Shown here piece after piece: positions 38,148 to 49,200 of a stretch of 64,000 bases of DNA. A program made the translations under genes and the position numbers. The stretch comes from Bin87 sp963665395 (GTDB lineage Bacteria > Chloroflexota > Dehalococcoidia > Lucifugimonadales > UBA3495). Positions within the stretch are counted from its first letter, which is position 1, and the number at the start of each line of letters is the position of its first letter. A model generated the notes under the pieces. The model ran no database searches. It had not been told where the DNA came from and saw only the letters and a program-made list of their open reading frames with translations. The DNA lies in NCBI GenBank assembly GCA_963665395.2, contig OY762251.1, positions 3,410,001 to 3,474,000 of the forward strand. The letters are read 5' to 3'.

Positions 38148-38442
38148 CGGGTACGACCTTTCCCTACCGCACGGGGCAATCACTGAGGATGGTTCTCGCT
38201 ATGCGCAAGGCGTGCCGGGCGTCCTCTGGATAGGAACGCTTCATGAATGTCAGTGCGACGATAGTAGCACACCCGCAGTCTGCGGAGCTGTGCAGTCAAG
38301 ACAAGGTTCGTTACACTACCCATCACTGATTACCAAGCCCTTTGCTGTGCTGGGCGCCCAACCTTGGCAGGCACCCCGAACGGTAGCGCCGACACCGTGA
38401 AGCTATGGAGAGTAGGCTCTGCCGGGCAGCTGGGCCCTCAGC
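38148..38442. other. Gap upstream of the nuclease gene
   Basis: It contains the presumed minus-strand promoter of the nuclease gene. No other feature was seen. Confidence 0.35.
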
Positions 38443-39054
38443 TCAGGCCCATTGGTTCACGCGGGGATGCCAGCTGCCGGCGCCGGGCTTTTCCAGCAGG
38501 TGCTCCAGTACGTCGGCCATCACGTGGAGCGGGTTCGCGCCGTCCTTCAGCAGACGGTCGTTGACGCTGGGCAGCGCATCGGCGCCCATGGCTACCCCGT
38601 GCTTGTCGTTGATTACCGCCCGGATGAACGAGTTGTCGCACTCCAGGATGTCCACCACGTGCCGGCCCTCCTCAACGCTGAGGCCGTGATAGAGCAGCGC
38701 CTCCGGGATGGCGACGTTGGTGGCGTCCACGAAGCGGTAGCTGAAGGGTTCGGTTCCATCGCGGTCGGGTTGCTCCGCGTCCCAGACGGTGGCGTTGTCG
38801 TCATCCTCGAAGTCGAACCAGAAGGCGGGCAGGCCGCCGCGTATGGCCATCTCGTTGATGACGCCCTCCACGCAGGCCGTCATTGGCCCGTTTTCCTCTT
38901 GCCGGTACAGATGGCCGGAGCCCGGTTCCAGTTCGGGGTTTCTGAGTTCCTGAACCAGGTCGGCAATCCGGCCGCGCCACTCTTCGGGGCCGGCAGGCAG
39001 GTATTGCTCGGGATCATAGGCCGGGCGGTGGCCGTTTGCTGTCGTCGTGGCCAT
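38443..39054 (-). CDS. Hypothetical protein, 203 aa
   Basis: The protein is not recognised. It is acidic and cytoplasmic-looking (EEWRGRIADLVQELRNPELE, then FWFDFEDDDNATVWDAEQPD), and the ATG follows AAAGGAT with good spacing. Although on the same strand as the giant surface gene that ends at 39459, it is separated from it by a strong hairpin and a possible plus-strand gene. Confidence 0.6.
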   Translation of the reverse strand: MATTTANGHRPAYDPEQYLPAGPEEWRGRIADLVQELRNPELEPGSGHLYRQEENGPMTACVEGVINEMAIRGGLPAFWFDFEDDDNATVWDAEQPDRDGTEPFSYRFVDATNVAIPEALLYHGLSVEEGRHVVDILECDNSFIRAVINDKHGVAMGADALPSVNDRLLKDGANPLHVMADVLEHLLEKPGAGSWHPRVNQWA

Positions 39055-39110
39055 GGTTATCCTTTCTCCCTGCGCGCGTTTTCGAACTGGGCGCGAGCCG
39101 CAGGGTCATT

Positions 39111-39362
39111 ATATTGATTGCAGGACAAATCCGCCAATGGGAGCTTCTGGAACTGCCGGAACCGTTCTCCCAGTTCGCCGAGGCGGACCGCCGCGACACC
39201 GACCGCGCCCGCCGCAACGCCCGGTTCCTCACCCGATGCACCGGGCAGCCGGCTCTCCCCTTCGTGGCCAGCGTCGGCAACGACCGGGAGGTTGCGGAAC
39301 TGGTGGACGCCGGAACCGTCGGCTGGTTCCAACTGGACGAGCGGGAATTCGAGGCCGACTGA
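39111..39362 (+). CDS. Possible small protein, about 83 aa
   Basis: The frame reads QIRQWELLELPEPFSQFAEA, then ARRNARFLTRCTGQPALPFV, ending FQLDEREFEAD. Composition is coding-like. The start is unclear (a TTG near 39111 is the best). A perfect 13-bp terminator hairpin follows 22 bases after the stop, which supports a transcribed plus-strand unit. It may also be the 3' end of a truncated gene. Confidence 0.4.
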   Translation: MLIAGQIRQWELLELPEPFSQFAEADRRDTDRARRNARFLTRCTGQPALPFVASVGNDREVAELVDAGTVGWFQLDEREFEAD

Positions 39363-39384
39363 CCCGCGCGATACCGCGAAAGCA

Positions 39385-39418
39385 GCGAGGGGCGGCCTGA
39401 ACGGCCGCCCCTCGCTTT
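39385..39418 (+). terminator. Strong hairpin terminator
   Basis: GCGAGGGGCGGCC, loop TGAAC, GGCCGCCCCTCGC form a perfect 13-bp stem followed by TTT. It lies between the plus-strand small ORF and the 3' end of the giant minus-strand gene, and probably serves both. Confidence 0.75.
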
Positions 39419-39458
39419 GGATTGCAGGACGCCGCGCGCGAGGCCGGCGCCGTGAACG

Positions 39459-42400
39459 CTATGGCGTGGTGAACGTCACGCTGGCGATCTCGTTCGCGCT
39501 GTTGCAGCCGCTGGCCGAGTACGCCTGGTAGGTGTAGGCCGTGCCGGTGGTGAGGCTGCCCAGCGTGGCCGTGGTGGTGCCCGAGGCGACGGACGTGCAG
39601 GTGGTGTCGCCGGTGGGCGACGTGCGCGCGTACCACCAGGCGTCCGTATGCCAGTGGATGTTCAGCGTCGCGCCGGTGGCGGTGACGCCGGTGGCCGTCA
39701 GGCGCTTGGTGGGCGGGTGCGCGTAGTAGGCCCTGACGTCGTTGTCGTAGGCCAGCATCCAAATCGTCTTCCCGTCGGACCATATACCGCCCACCGAATC
39801 GGGTGCGGAATCATATCCTTTGCCGGTAAGACGGGATCCGTCGGACAGCCGGTAAGCGTACACCTCACCATCTATATAGTTGGACGCCCACATGGTCGTG
39901 CCGTCGGACCACAGGCCGCCCAGTCCGGTGGTTGATCCGTCCAGGTTGAACTCCCTGGTCGTGTCCCGGGCGCCGTCCAGGGCGAAGACGAACACCTTAT
40001 CGTCAACGATGTCCCCCACCCACATGGTAACGCCGTCGGTCCATATGTAGTATTCATCGCTAGTGTTCGTAAAGTTCAGCGTGATGTCCTTGCTGGTGTC
40101 CCGCGCCTTGGTGACGTGGTTGTAGGCGTACAACTTTTTTTCACCATAAGACGACGCCCAGATGGTGGAGCCGTGGCCTGTGATGCTAACGACTTCGGTG
40201 ACCGGAGACAAGTCGGTTGAGGTGATGTCCTTGGCAATGACGCGGGTTCCGTCGCTAAGCTTGTTGGCGTAGAGCTTATCGCCTGTGTAATCGTTCACCC
40301 ATATCGTCGTACCGTCGGACCAGATGCCCCAGGTTTCATCATCAGCAGTGTCGACAGTGTAGTTCCTGCTTGACCTCGCAACGCCTGGGGCAAACAGCGC
40401 CGGGTCAAGCGCGGCCGTCACCTTGAACATCCCGGAATTGACGGTGTCGGCGCCGCCCGTCCATTGGTCGAATTCCTTTTTGTTCGAGCCGTTGCTAATT
40501 GACCAACCCGTTGCGCCGCCCGTATCTTCGGCATAGGACGCCGTTCTCTGCCACCTGTAGTAGCCGTTCGCGGGGCCCGATGGCGCCTCGAAAGCCAGGC
40601 CGTACCGGGTGTTGGCGTCCAGCGCGCAACCGATGCCGGAGCAGGTGTACGTGTATTCGTCGTTGCTGGGGCTGACCGGCCCGGTGAGCGTGGCCGCCAC
40701 CGTTCCGGCGCCAATACTACTGCTGTAGATCCTGGCGACCACGTTGCCCGGGTGCAGCTGTTGGGCGGCGAATTTGGCGGTGACGCTAGTCAATATGGAT
40801 GGTTTCGCGCCCGTCGAGAAAAAGGTCACCCACGATGAGCCGGCCCCGATGGCGAAGGAGCCGCATTCCGGGTCGAAGGGGGTGCACGTCGTCGCCGTCT
40901 GGCCCAGGTTGCTGATGGTGAGCGTGGCGGCCTCGGTTACGAGCGTCCGGAACTGAGCGGAGGTGGCAATCTCGTGGTTGCAACCGCTATCGCTGTAGGC
41001 GGTGTAGGTGTAGGGCTTGTCGACCGCCAACTGGGTCAGGCTGACCGCCTGCCCGGTAACCGCGCTGGACTGGCAAGCGGCGTGGGGCGTGGCGCTGCCC
41101 TTGTAGTACCAGGAGCCGTCGGTTCCGGCGACCCAACCGGACAGGACTAGGGTAGCCGCGTCCTTCAGGATGCCGGAAACCGCCAGGGTCGGGGTCATCG
41201 TGGCGACCTCGTCCGCCGCCGCCACCTCGGCGGCGGCGTTGCAACTGCTCTGGTTGTACGCCTTGAAGGTGTAGGTCGTGGCCTGGGTCAGCCCGGTCAC
41301 GTTGACGGTCTCGACGCCGGCCGCCACGGACGTGCAGGTTCCGACGGTGGGCGCGGTGTGCTGGTACCACCAGGCGCGGTCATCGGGGTAGTTGGCGATG
41401 GTGAGCGGGACCGTGGTGGCCGTGGGCGTCCCGGCGGTCAGGGTGGGCGAGAGGTTCTGGTCTATTTCCGTCACCGTGAGAGAAATTGCGTCGCCGGAGT
41501 TGAACCCGATCCCCGTGGGCGTGTGCCGGATGGTCTTGCTGCCGGCGCTTTCGTCTTCATCTGAGGCGGCCGACACCTCGACGGTTGCCCGCAAGTTGCC
41601 GGCGCTGAGCGTGACGGCATCCTTCTGAGCGCCGTTAGTGTTCAGGTCGGTGTCGTAGTCGATGTCCGGGTCGCCGCCGGTCAGTGCCCGCAGGTTGACG
41701 GTTACGGGCCCGGAGGGATTTTGCCGCAGTTCGATGACGTAGCGCGCGGTGCCGCCCTCGGGGACGAACAGGGTCGTGATGCCGTTGTAATTGCCGTCGT
41801 GGATGAAGAGCTGCTTGTCGTTGTCCTGCTCGGTGGCCAGCAGCTCCACCGGCGTGGTGATGTCGTAGCCGCCGCCGCTGGCCGTGTGCAGGAGCTTGCG
41901 CCGGCCGTCCAGGCTGTCCTTGTCGTCCTGGATGGCATGCACCCTTACGGTTTGCGCCCGGTTGTAGTTGCCGGCGTTGAAGTACAGCGTCTTCGTTGAC
42001 GAAGCCTGACCGGACGTGAGCCTGAGGTCGGTGTCGCCGGTCGTCTCCTCCGTGATGGTCACGGTGACGTTGCCGGTGGGTTTGACGGCCAGTTTCACCT
42101 TGTAGGTTGTCGAGCTGCCTTCGGTCACCGCGATGGTGGATATGTCGGCGGTGTCGGCGGCGTTGCGGATGATGATGTCGTGGTCGTTGTCGGCTTCGTG
42201 CGCGGTGAGGTGGACTGACTGGCCATCGTAGTTGGGGTCGCCGTTCGGGGTGCTGGTGACCGTGTGCGTGATCTTCCTCGTCCCGTTGTCGGGATCGTCA
42301 TCCTCGCCGGCGGCCAGGGTGACGGTGCGGGCAGTCTCCCAGTTCTGCGACGTGAAGGTTATATCCGTGGTCTGGTCTCCCGCCGTTCCATCGTCGGTGT

Positions 42401-45400
42401 CCTTGACCGTGACGTCGGTGTCGTCCCCGGTACCGGCGCCCCCGGCAATGGCGACGGTCACGTCGGCCGTGGGCTGGCTGGACAGGGCGACGGCGTAGGT
42501 CGCCGTGCCGCCTTCGGGGACGTCCAGGGCGGTGACGCTCGAGCCGCCGGCGGTGAACACCAGCCCGGCCTCGTCATCCAGCTCCCGCGCGGTGACGACG
42601 ACCTCCGTGGCCGAGTTATAACCGCCGCCGCTGGCGGTGTGGGTGATGGTGCGCGTGCCGCTGACCTTGTCGGAGTCCTGAGTAGCGCGCACGGTTACGG
42701 GTTTGTCCTGTTCCCAGTTGTTCGTGTTGAAGTAGAGCGTGGATGGGCTGCGGGAGATGTTGGGGTCGCCGGGGTTGTCGCCGGACGTGGGTTGCAGGGC
42801 AAGCCGGACGGTGACGTTGCCGGTGGGCGGACTCTTGAGTCTGACCTTGTAAGTTGCCGAGCCTCCCTCGGAGACGTTGATTCCGTAGTTGTTGTCGCTG
42901 CCGGTGACGCCGTCGCCGGAGATGACGACGCCGGGCGTAGCGTCGGTTTCGGTGACAGCCAACTCGGTGACGCCGTAGCCGTTGTCGCCCGTGTGCGTGA
43001 TGGTCGCCGAGTCGTTCAGAGCGTCGTCGTCCGACCCAGCGGTCACGGTTACGGTCTGGGCCTGGTTCCAGTTCTGGGAGGTGAAGGATAACGGCTGCGG
43101 CATACTGTCGAAGCTTAAGTCTCCGGAACTCGCAACTCTGACGGTGACGGTCACGCCCGCCGCGGGCGCAGTGGACAGGGCAACTTTGTAGGTCACCGGG
43201 CCGCCATCGGCGACGCTGAGTTTCGTTATCGGGTTGTCGTTAGCGTCGGTCAGTACCGGCGCCGCCTCGTCGTCCAGCTCCGTAGCGGTGACGACGACCG
43301 GCGCGGTCACGTTGTAGCCGCCGCCGCTGGCGGTGTGGCTGATGGCGCGCGTGCCCCTTTCCGCGTCGGAGTCCTGGGAGGCGCGCACGGTTACGGTCTG
43401 CGTCTGGTTCCAGTTGCTCGTGTTGAAGTACAGCGTTGACGGGCTGCGGGAGATGTGCGAGTCGCCGCCGTCGGAGGTGGATTGCAGGGCGAGCCTGACG
43501 GTAACGCCGCCGGTGGGCTGGTGGGTGAGTACGACGGTGTAGGTTGCCGAACTGCCCTCAGGGACGTTCACGTTGTTCGTAGAGACCGTGATCCCGCCCG
43601 TCTTGTCCACCTCCCGGGCATTTAGGGTCTTGACCGGCGCGCCGTCGTAGCCGCCGCCGGTGGCGTTATGCTGGATGGTCGCGCTGCCGTTGACCAGGTC
43701 GCCGTCCGCCGCGGCACTTACCGTTACGGCCTGCGTATCCGAGTAGTTGCCGGCGGTGAACGTCAGTGTCATCGGTACGGTGATACTGTCGTCGCCGCTG
43801 GCGGACAGCGTGACGGTGACGTCGGACGCCGGCTGTGCGCCCAGGGAGACGTAATAGGCCGTAGCGCCGCCTTCCGGCACGTCAAGGCTGGTGATGGCGT
43901 TGCCGGTGGCGCCGTCGGCGGAGTAAGCGTAGAGCTTGTTGGCAGAAAGGTCAGTAACCCATATCGTCGTCCCGTCGGACCAGATACCGAACGGGGCATC
44001 GTTTCCGGACGCCGTCAGGATGTCGTAGTCCTTGACGGGATCCCTGACTCCGCCGGATTTGGTGTAGGCGTACGCTTTCTCGTCGTCATGGTCGGTCACC
44101 CATATGGTCGAGCTGTCGCCCCAAAGGCCGGCTGGACCGGCGTTGTCCGCGTGCAGGTCGAACTCCTTGCCGGTGTCGCGGTTGCCGGTCGACAGGGTGT
44201 AGGCGTACACGTAGGTGTCAGCATCGTCCGCTACCCACATGGTAGTCCCGTCGGTCCATAGCCCTTCCGCTTTGGCATTTGCCGAGTCCAACGTGATGTC
44301 CTTGGCGCTGTCCCGGTCGCCGTGGTCGGACTGGCCGGGATTCATCTTGTAGGCGTACAACGACGTTTGCTCGTTAACCGACCACCAGATGGCGGCGCCG
44401 TCCGACGCGACGGCAAGGCCGTTGCCTCCCAATTCAGCAGTGGCGTTGATGTCCTTGCTACTGTCCCGCGCCTTGGTGGCTAGGGTGTAGGCGTACAGTT
44501 TGTTGCCATACCATTTGTTCACCCATATGGTCGTACCGTCGGACCAGACGCCGCCGGACCCATTGGGCAAGGACCCCAGCGTGATCTCCTTACTGGACAT
44601 CCGCGCGTCAGTGAACTTGATGGCGGCCGCGGCGTCCCGCTCGGTGACGTCAACCCGCGCTTGGGGGGCGTTATCGAACCCGCCGCCGCTGGCGTCGTGG
44701 TTGATGGTCGGCGTGCCGTTGACGGCGTCCTGGTCGTTGTAAGCCCGGACGGTCACGTTCTGCGGGGTATTCCAGGTGTTCGAGGTAAAGGTCAAACTCT
44801 TGGAACTGGTAACCTTGACGTTGCCGGTAGATGGGTTCTGGGTCTCCGATATGCTCACGGTGACGTCGGCGCTGGGCCGGTTGCTCAGCCGGACGGTGTA
44901 GGTGGCGCTGCTGCCGCCTTCCGCCAGGGCCAGCGTGTTTTGATCGCCGTCCGCGCTGGGATCCGTGTCAACGAAGATGGCGGCGTCGTTGTCACGGGCG
45001 GTCACGTTGATGTTACCTATGCTCAGGGCCGCGTACTCCGAGGCGCCGCTGACGCCGTGGGTGATGGTCGCCGTCTCGTTGATATATTCGCCATCGTCAT
45101 CGGCGGCGCCCACGGTTATTGTCTGCTCCTCGCTATAGTCGCCGCTCCTGAAGACGAGCGTAGCAGGCGAGACGGTGATGTCCGAGTCGCCGTTGCTGCT
45201 CACTGTGACGGTTACGTCGGCGGAAGGCTGGGAGTTCAGCTTTACGTAGTACTCGCGCGACCCACCCTCAGGAACGGTCAGAGAGCTCTGATGATCCCTC
45301 AACACGAAGCGCGCCGTGTCGTTTTCGATCTCGGTGATGGTGAAACTGCCGCTCAGGTCGTAGTCGTTGTCGTCGCTTTCGGACTTGACGGCGATGGTTG

Positions 45401-46145
45401 ACTGGGCCGTCAGGGCGATGTCATCTTCTTTAGCGTCCAGCCGCACCCATTGCTTTGACGAGTAGTTGCTGGCGGTGAAGGTCAGCGACGCCCCCTGCGC
45501 CACGGTGATGTCGGGGTCGCTGCTGGAAACGGTTACGGTCACGTCATGGTAAGGCTCCACGGCCAGCTGGACGGAAAAGCTCGCGTTGCCGCCCTCGGAG
45601 ATGTAGCTGGGCCGCCCGTCGGGGAACAGCATGGCCGCGCCCACGGTGTCGTACTCGGTGAGGCTCACTTCCCCGGTAAGGCCGTCGTAGTCGGGGTCGC
45701 CGCTATCGGTGGTAATCTTGATCTTCCCGCTGCCGCCGGACCGGTTGTCGTCAATCAGGGCGTTGACATAGACCACCTGTTGGTCATCCCACTCGTCGTC
45801 ATTGATGTGGATGTAACAGGTTTCCCCTTCTTCGCAATCGACGAACTGGCCGTAGCTGTTGGTGACGCCGACCACGAACCTGGCATTGGTTTGTTCATCA
45901 ACCTCGACGTTGATCCCGACGTAGCCGTCCGGCGCGCTGGCCAGCGACAGCTGGAAGTACTGCCAGTATTCATTGTTTTCGTCCACGCTCAGCGAGGTGG
46001 CGGTCAGGTTGATGCCCCCCGACTGCGCCTGGGCCGGCCGGGCCGGGCCGCCGGCCAGCAGCGCCCCCACGGTAGCCGCCATGGCCAGGATGAAGACGGT
46101 CGCCAACGCCGCCGTTCGCCGCTTCTGCGCCAGTGTTCCAATCAT
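39459..46145 (-). CDS. Giant secreted repeat protein (2228 aa): Calx-beta-like and propeller-like repeats
   Basis: A signal peptide (basic head, then VFILAMAATVGALLAGGPA, cleavage after AQA near 40). Residues 45-550 and 770-1600 hold repeats built like Calx-beta domains (VPEGGTATYAVALSSQPTAD and similar, followed by NW...VTV and a His-Thr stretch such as ITHTASGGGY). Residues 560-760 and 1850-2110 hold repeats around GLWTDGTTMWVADD, spaced roughly 45-50 residues, probably beta-propeller blades. The C-terminus is fibronectin-like (WWYARTSPTGDTTC and on). No sortase motif or membrane anchor is visible, so it is probably released or held non-covalently. A role in adhesion or surface binding is inferred. 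Confidence 0.8.
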   Translation of the reverse strand: MIGTLAQKRRTAALATVFILAMAATVGALLAGGPARPAQAQSGGINLTATSLSVDENNEYWQYFQLSLASAPDGYVGINVEVDEQTNARFVVGVTNSYGQFVDCEEGETCYIHINDDEWDDQQVVYVNALIDDNRSGGSGKIKITTDSGDPDYDGLTGEVSLTEYDTVGAAMLFPDGRPSYISEGGNASFSVQLAVEPYHDVTVTVSSSDPDITVAQGASLTFTASNYSSKQWVRLDAKEDDIALTAQSTIAVKSESDDNDYDLSGSFTITEIENDTARFVLRDHQSSLTVPEGGSREYYVKLNSQPSADVTVTVSSNGDSDITVSPATLVFRSGDYSEEQTITVGAADDDGEYINETATITHGVSGASEYAALSIGNINVTARDNDAAIFVDTDPSADGDQNTLALAEGGSSATYTVRLSNRPSADVTVSISETQNPSTGNVKVTSSKSLTFTSNTWNTPQNVTVRAYNDQDAVNGTPTINHDASGGGFDNAPQARVDVTERDAAAAIKFTDARMSSKEITLGSLPNGSGGVWSDGTTIWVNKWYGNKLYAYTLATKARDSSKDINATAELGGNGLAVASDGAAIWWSVNEQTSLYAYKMNPGQSDHGDRDSAKDITLDSANAKAEGLWTDGTTMWVADDADTYVYAYTLSTGNRDTGKEFDLHADNAGPAGLWGDSSTIWVTDHDDEKAYAYTKSGGVRDPVKDYDILTASGNDAPFGIWSDGTTIWVTDLSANKLYAYSADGATGNAITSLDVPEGGATAYYVSLGAQPASDVTVTLSASGDDSITVPMTLTFTAGNYSDTQAVTVSAAADGDLVNGSATIQHNATGGGYDGAPVKTLNAREVDKTGGITVSTNNVNVPEGSSATYTVVLTHQPTGGVTVRLALQSTSDGGDSHISRSPSTLYFNTSNWNQTQTVTVRASQDSDAERGTRAISHTASGGGYNVTAPVVVTATELDDEAAPVLTDANDNPITKLSVADGGPVTYKVALSTAPAAGVTVTVRVASSGDLSFDSMPQPLSFTSQNWNQAQTVTVTAGSDDDALNDSATITHTGDNGYGVTELAVTETDATPGVVISGDGVTGSDNNYGINVSEGGSATYKVRLKSPPTGNVTVRLALQPTSGDNPGDPNISRSPSTLYFNTNNWEQDKPVTVRATQDSDKVSGTRTITHTASGGGYNSATEVVVTARELDDEAGLVFTAGGSSVTALDVPEGGTATYAVALSSQPTADVTVAIAGGAGTGDDTDVTVKDTDDGTAGDQTTDITFTSQNWETARTVTLAAGEDDDPDNGTRKITHTVTSTPNGDPNYDGQSVHLTAHEADNDHDIIIRNAADTADISTIAVTEGSSTTYKVKLAVKPTGNVTVTITEETTGDTDLRLTSGQASSTKTLYFNAGNYNRAQTVRVHAIQDDKDSLDGRRKLLHTASGGGYDITTPVELLATEQDNDKQLFIHDGNYNGITTLFVPEGGTARYVIELRQNPSGPVTVNLRALTGGDPDIDYDTDLNTNGAQKDAVTLSAGNLRATVEVSAASDEDESAGSKTIRHTPTGIGFNSGDAISLTVTEIDQNLSPTLTAGTPTATTVPLTIANYPDDRAWWYQHTAPTVGTCTSVAAGVETVNVTGLTQATTYTFKAYNQSSCNAAAEVAAADEVATMTPTLAVSGILKDAATLVLSGWVAGTDGSWYYKGSATPHAACQSSAVTGQAVSLTQLAVDKPYTYTAYSDSGCNHEIATSAQFRTLVTEAATLTISNLGQTATTCTPFDPECGSFAIGAGSSWVTFFSTGAKPSILTSVTAKFAAQQLHPGNVVARIYSSSIGAGTVAATLTGPVSPSNDEYTYTCSGIGCALDANTRYGLAFEAPSGPANGYYRWQRTASYAEDTGGATGWSISNGSNKKEFDQWTGGADTVNSGMFKVTAALDPALFAPGVARSSRNYTVDTADDETWGIWSDGTTIWVNDYTGDKLYANKLSDGTRVIAKDITSTDLSPVTEVVSITGHGSTIWASSYGEKKLYAYNHVTKARDTSKDITLNFTNTSDEYYIWTDGVTMWVGDIVDDKVFVFALDGARDTTREFNLDGSTTGLGGLWSDGTTMWASNYIDGEVYAYRLSDGSRLTGKGYDSAPDSVGGIWSDGKTIWMLAYDNDVRAYYAHPPTKRLTATGVTATGATLNIHWHTDAWWYARTSPTGDTTCTSVASGTTTATLGSLTTGTAYTYQAYSASGCNSANEIASVTFTTP

Positions 46146-46214
46146 CTTGTCTCTGCGCTCCTTTCCGAGCCGGTGGGTTCAGGATCGTGGGTGCGTGTCG
46201 AGGGCGCGGCCGTA

Positions 46215-49200
46215 CTATCCGCCGCCCTCAGGCGGGCTGGCCGGCGCCGAGTCGGTCCAGACGCTGGCCCCGCCGTCGTTGTAGGCCCGCACGCTCACCA
46301 GGTACGTCGTGTCCGGATCTGCGCCGCGGATGCTGATGCTGGTGGAACCGTGGGCGTCGGCCGCGGTGGTCCAGGTCGCGCCGTTGTCGCCGGAGTAGGC
46401 CACCTGGTAGGCGGCGGCCCGCGCCGAGGCGGTCCACGAGGCGGCGAGGCTGCCGCCGTTGTGAGTGACGCTCACCGAACCCACCGCGTCCGGCGCCGCC
46501 GGCAGCTGCGTTGCCGCCGCCGTCGCTCCGGATGCCGCGGCGGCGCCGGACGCGCCCGCCGATGGCGGCACGTTGTCCGTCCAGGGGCCTTCGCGGGTGA
46601 CGGGCGTCGTGTCGGCGCTCTGGTTTTTGCCGCGCACCCGCACGTAGTAGTTCTGGCCCGCGGTCAGCCCGGTCAGCGTGACCGTGACGCGGAACGTCGC
46701 CATGTCGAAGTTGGACGACGTAATGGCGTAGTTGGTCATGTTTGCCGCGTCGCTCCAGGCCGACCCCGCCGGGGTCTGCGTCCTGGTTTGCACCTGGTAG
46801 TGGGTGGCGTAGGCCGCGTGGGCCCAGGACACCTTGAGCTCGGTGGCCGCGCAGGTGGCGCAGGTTTCCTGGCGCACGTCGCCGATTCCGCCCGGCGGCG
46901 GCGACTCGCCATACTTGGGCACGACGCCTGAGACGGTCCAGGCGCCGGGGACCTGCTGACTGCCGGCGCCGTTCACGGCGCGCACGCGGAACTGGTAGCG
47001 CTCGGCGCTCTTCGCCCCGGTGAACTGGTATTTCGTGTAGATGAGGGCGGACGCCGCCGTCGCCCACGCGCCGGCCGGTTGGGTTGACGCCTCCCGGTAC
47101 TGCACCTGGTAGAACGAGGCGTCGTCGGCCGGGTCCCACCAGAGGTTGACGTGGGCGGCGTTCACGTCGGAGCGCAGGGCAACCAGGTTCGCCACGGTGG
47201 CCGGCTTGGCCGCCAACGCAGCCTCGGCCTGGGGCGGCAGTGGCGCCACCGGCCGCGCCGTGGCCGAGGCTGCGTTGGTGATGGCAATGTCTTGGCCGTT
47301 CTTCCGGGCGGCCACCCGGTAGTAGCGGGTTTCGCCGTCGGACAGGGTGCGGTCGCTATAGTTGTTGGCGCCGGCCGGAATCTCGGCCACCCGGGACAGC
47401 CCGTCCAGCTCCCCGCCGACCACCCGGTAGATGCGGTAGCCTTCCGCGCCGGCGTGGCCGGCCCAGGCCAACCGCACCGTCTCCTCGTCGATGGCGTCCG
47501 CGGTGAGCAGGAAGGCCGACGGGTCGGTTTTCTGGGTCAGCGTGGCGACGTTGTTGGCCGGGCGGTAATCCAGCACGTTGCCCACGTGCCAGGTGTGCGC
47601 CCCCGCGGCGGCGTCGCAGGCCGCCTTGGTCTCGTGAGGCAAGGTCCGCCCCCAGACCTTGTCTATGACTTGGTCACTGACGCAGACCGCGTAACTGCCG
47701 TAGGTGTAGTCCGGGGTGTTGTCGTTGTTTTCGTCCACCGCCAGGCAGGCTTCCCGGTTCTTCACGTCGGCCCAGCTGGCGGAACCGGTTTGCAACGGCG
47801 GCGGGTGGATTGCCGCGCCGGTGGCGGCGTTGAAGCACTCCGGATGGTAAATCTGGGCCGAGCCCGCGGCGCCGGCGGCGCCGCCCGAGAGCGCCAGGGT
47901 CAGCGTGGCCCGGTCCGTGGTGAACGCATGATTGCCGTTGGCCAGGCCCCGGCCCAGTTCCCAGACGTTGTTGACCTTGTCGTACTCCCCCTCGCTGGCC
48001 GTGGCCGTGACCACCGTCGCGCCCGACGGCAGGGTGACCTGCACCCGGGTTCCCGCCGGGGACGACGCCTTGGCGTAGTTGTTGCGGGCCTGCACCACCA
48101 GGGCGGTCTGACCCGGGCCCAGCGTCACTCCGCTGGGCAGCGCGGCGTCGCTCACCGACAGCTCCGTAACCGGCCCCACGTGGAAGGTGTAGGCGCCCGC
48201 GGCCTTTTTCGTCCCGCCGGTCGGACGGCCCTCGACCACCAGGTCCGCCTTATAGGTGCCCAGGGCGCTGAACTCCCAGACCAGGCCGTCGGCGTCCAGC
48301 GAAGTACGGTCGTAGCCGGCGCTGCCGGTGGTGGGCTGGCTGGCCTTGATGTCGAACAGCGCCGTGGTCCAGGTTTCCCCCAGGAGGGCCCTCATGTTCC
48401 CCGGGTTGCTGTCGGCGGTGGCCGTGCAGACGCCGGTGGTAGCCGTGGGGTCGGCCAGGTAAGCGGAATCCGCTTCCGGGCAGATGGACAGGTAATACTT
48501 GTTGTAGTCGCTGCCCGGGAAACGGTACTTGGCGGCCACCCCTGCCCGCAGGCCGAAGTCGTTGGGGTCGGAGTTATTGCCGGTGTCAGGTATGTTGGGG
48601 ATGTCGTTGCCGGTGTACCACACCGTCTTGTTGACGGGGTAGTTCGGCTGAATATTGACCCTTGGGTAGCGGGTCCTGGTTGTCGGAGTGTTGCTGACCG
48701 GGTGGTGGTCAGGGACGTGAACCACCACGTCCTCGGGACGAAAGATGCGGTGACCCGAGCCGGCGTTCACCGCCGCGTTGCCGCCTACGGCCACCGGTAT
48801 TTGTGTAGGCACATTATGAATATTATTTCCCTCAGTGGCGGTGCGGTGGCTGGCGCCCTCTGCGCTGACCACGTTCAGGGTGAGGTCGCCGGCCGACTTG
48901 CCGGCGCAGCCGAGTTGGGCCGCGCTGGCGCATTTTTGCAGGGTCAGCAGGTCGGCCCGGCCCTGGTCCAGCAGAACCGGGGGCGCTTCGGCCGGCGCCG
49001 GCAGCCGCTGCACGCAAATCCGCGTCGTCTTTGCGGACGCCTCAACCGCCTGGGCGTCGTCCCGCGCCGGCAAGGCCCTTGCGGTGACCGTGGCGCAGGG
49101 CGAGCCGCTCGCGTTCACCGTGGCCGGCGCCTCCACGATGTAATACAGCTGTCTGCCCGCTGGGCGGGTCGAGAGATTAAACCAACCGGTGGGAAAATGG

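Noticed and set aside
45546..46931. 461-codon plus-strand frame across two surface genes
   Set aside because: Antisense shadow; Arg/Gly/Val-rich, no domain.
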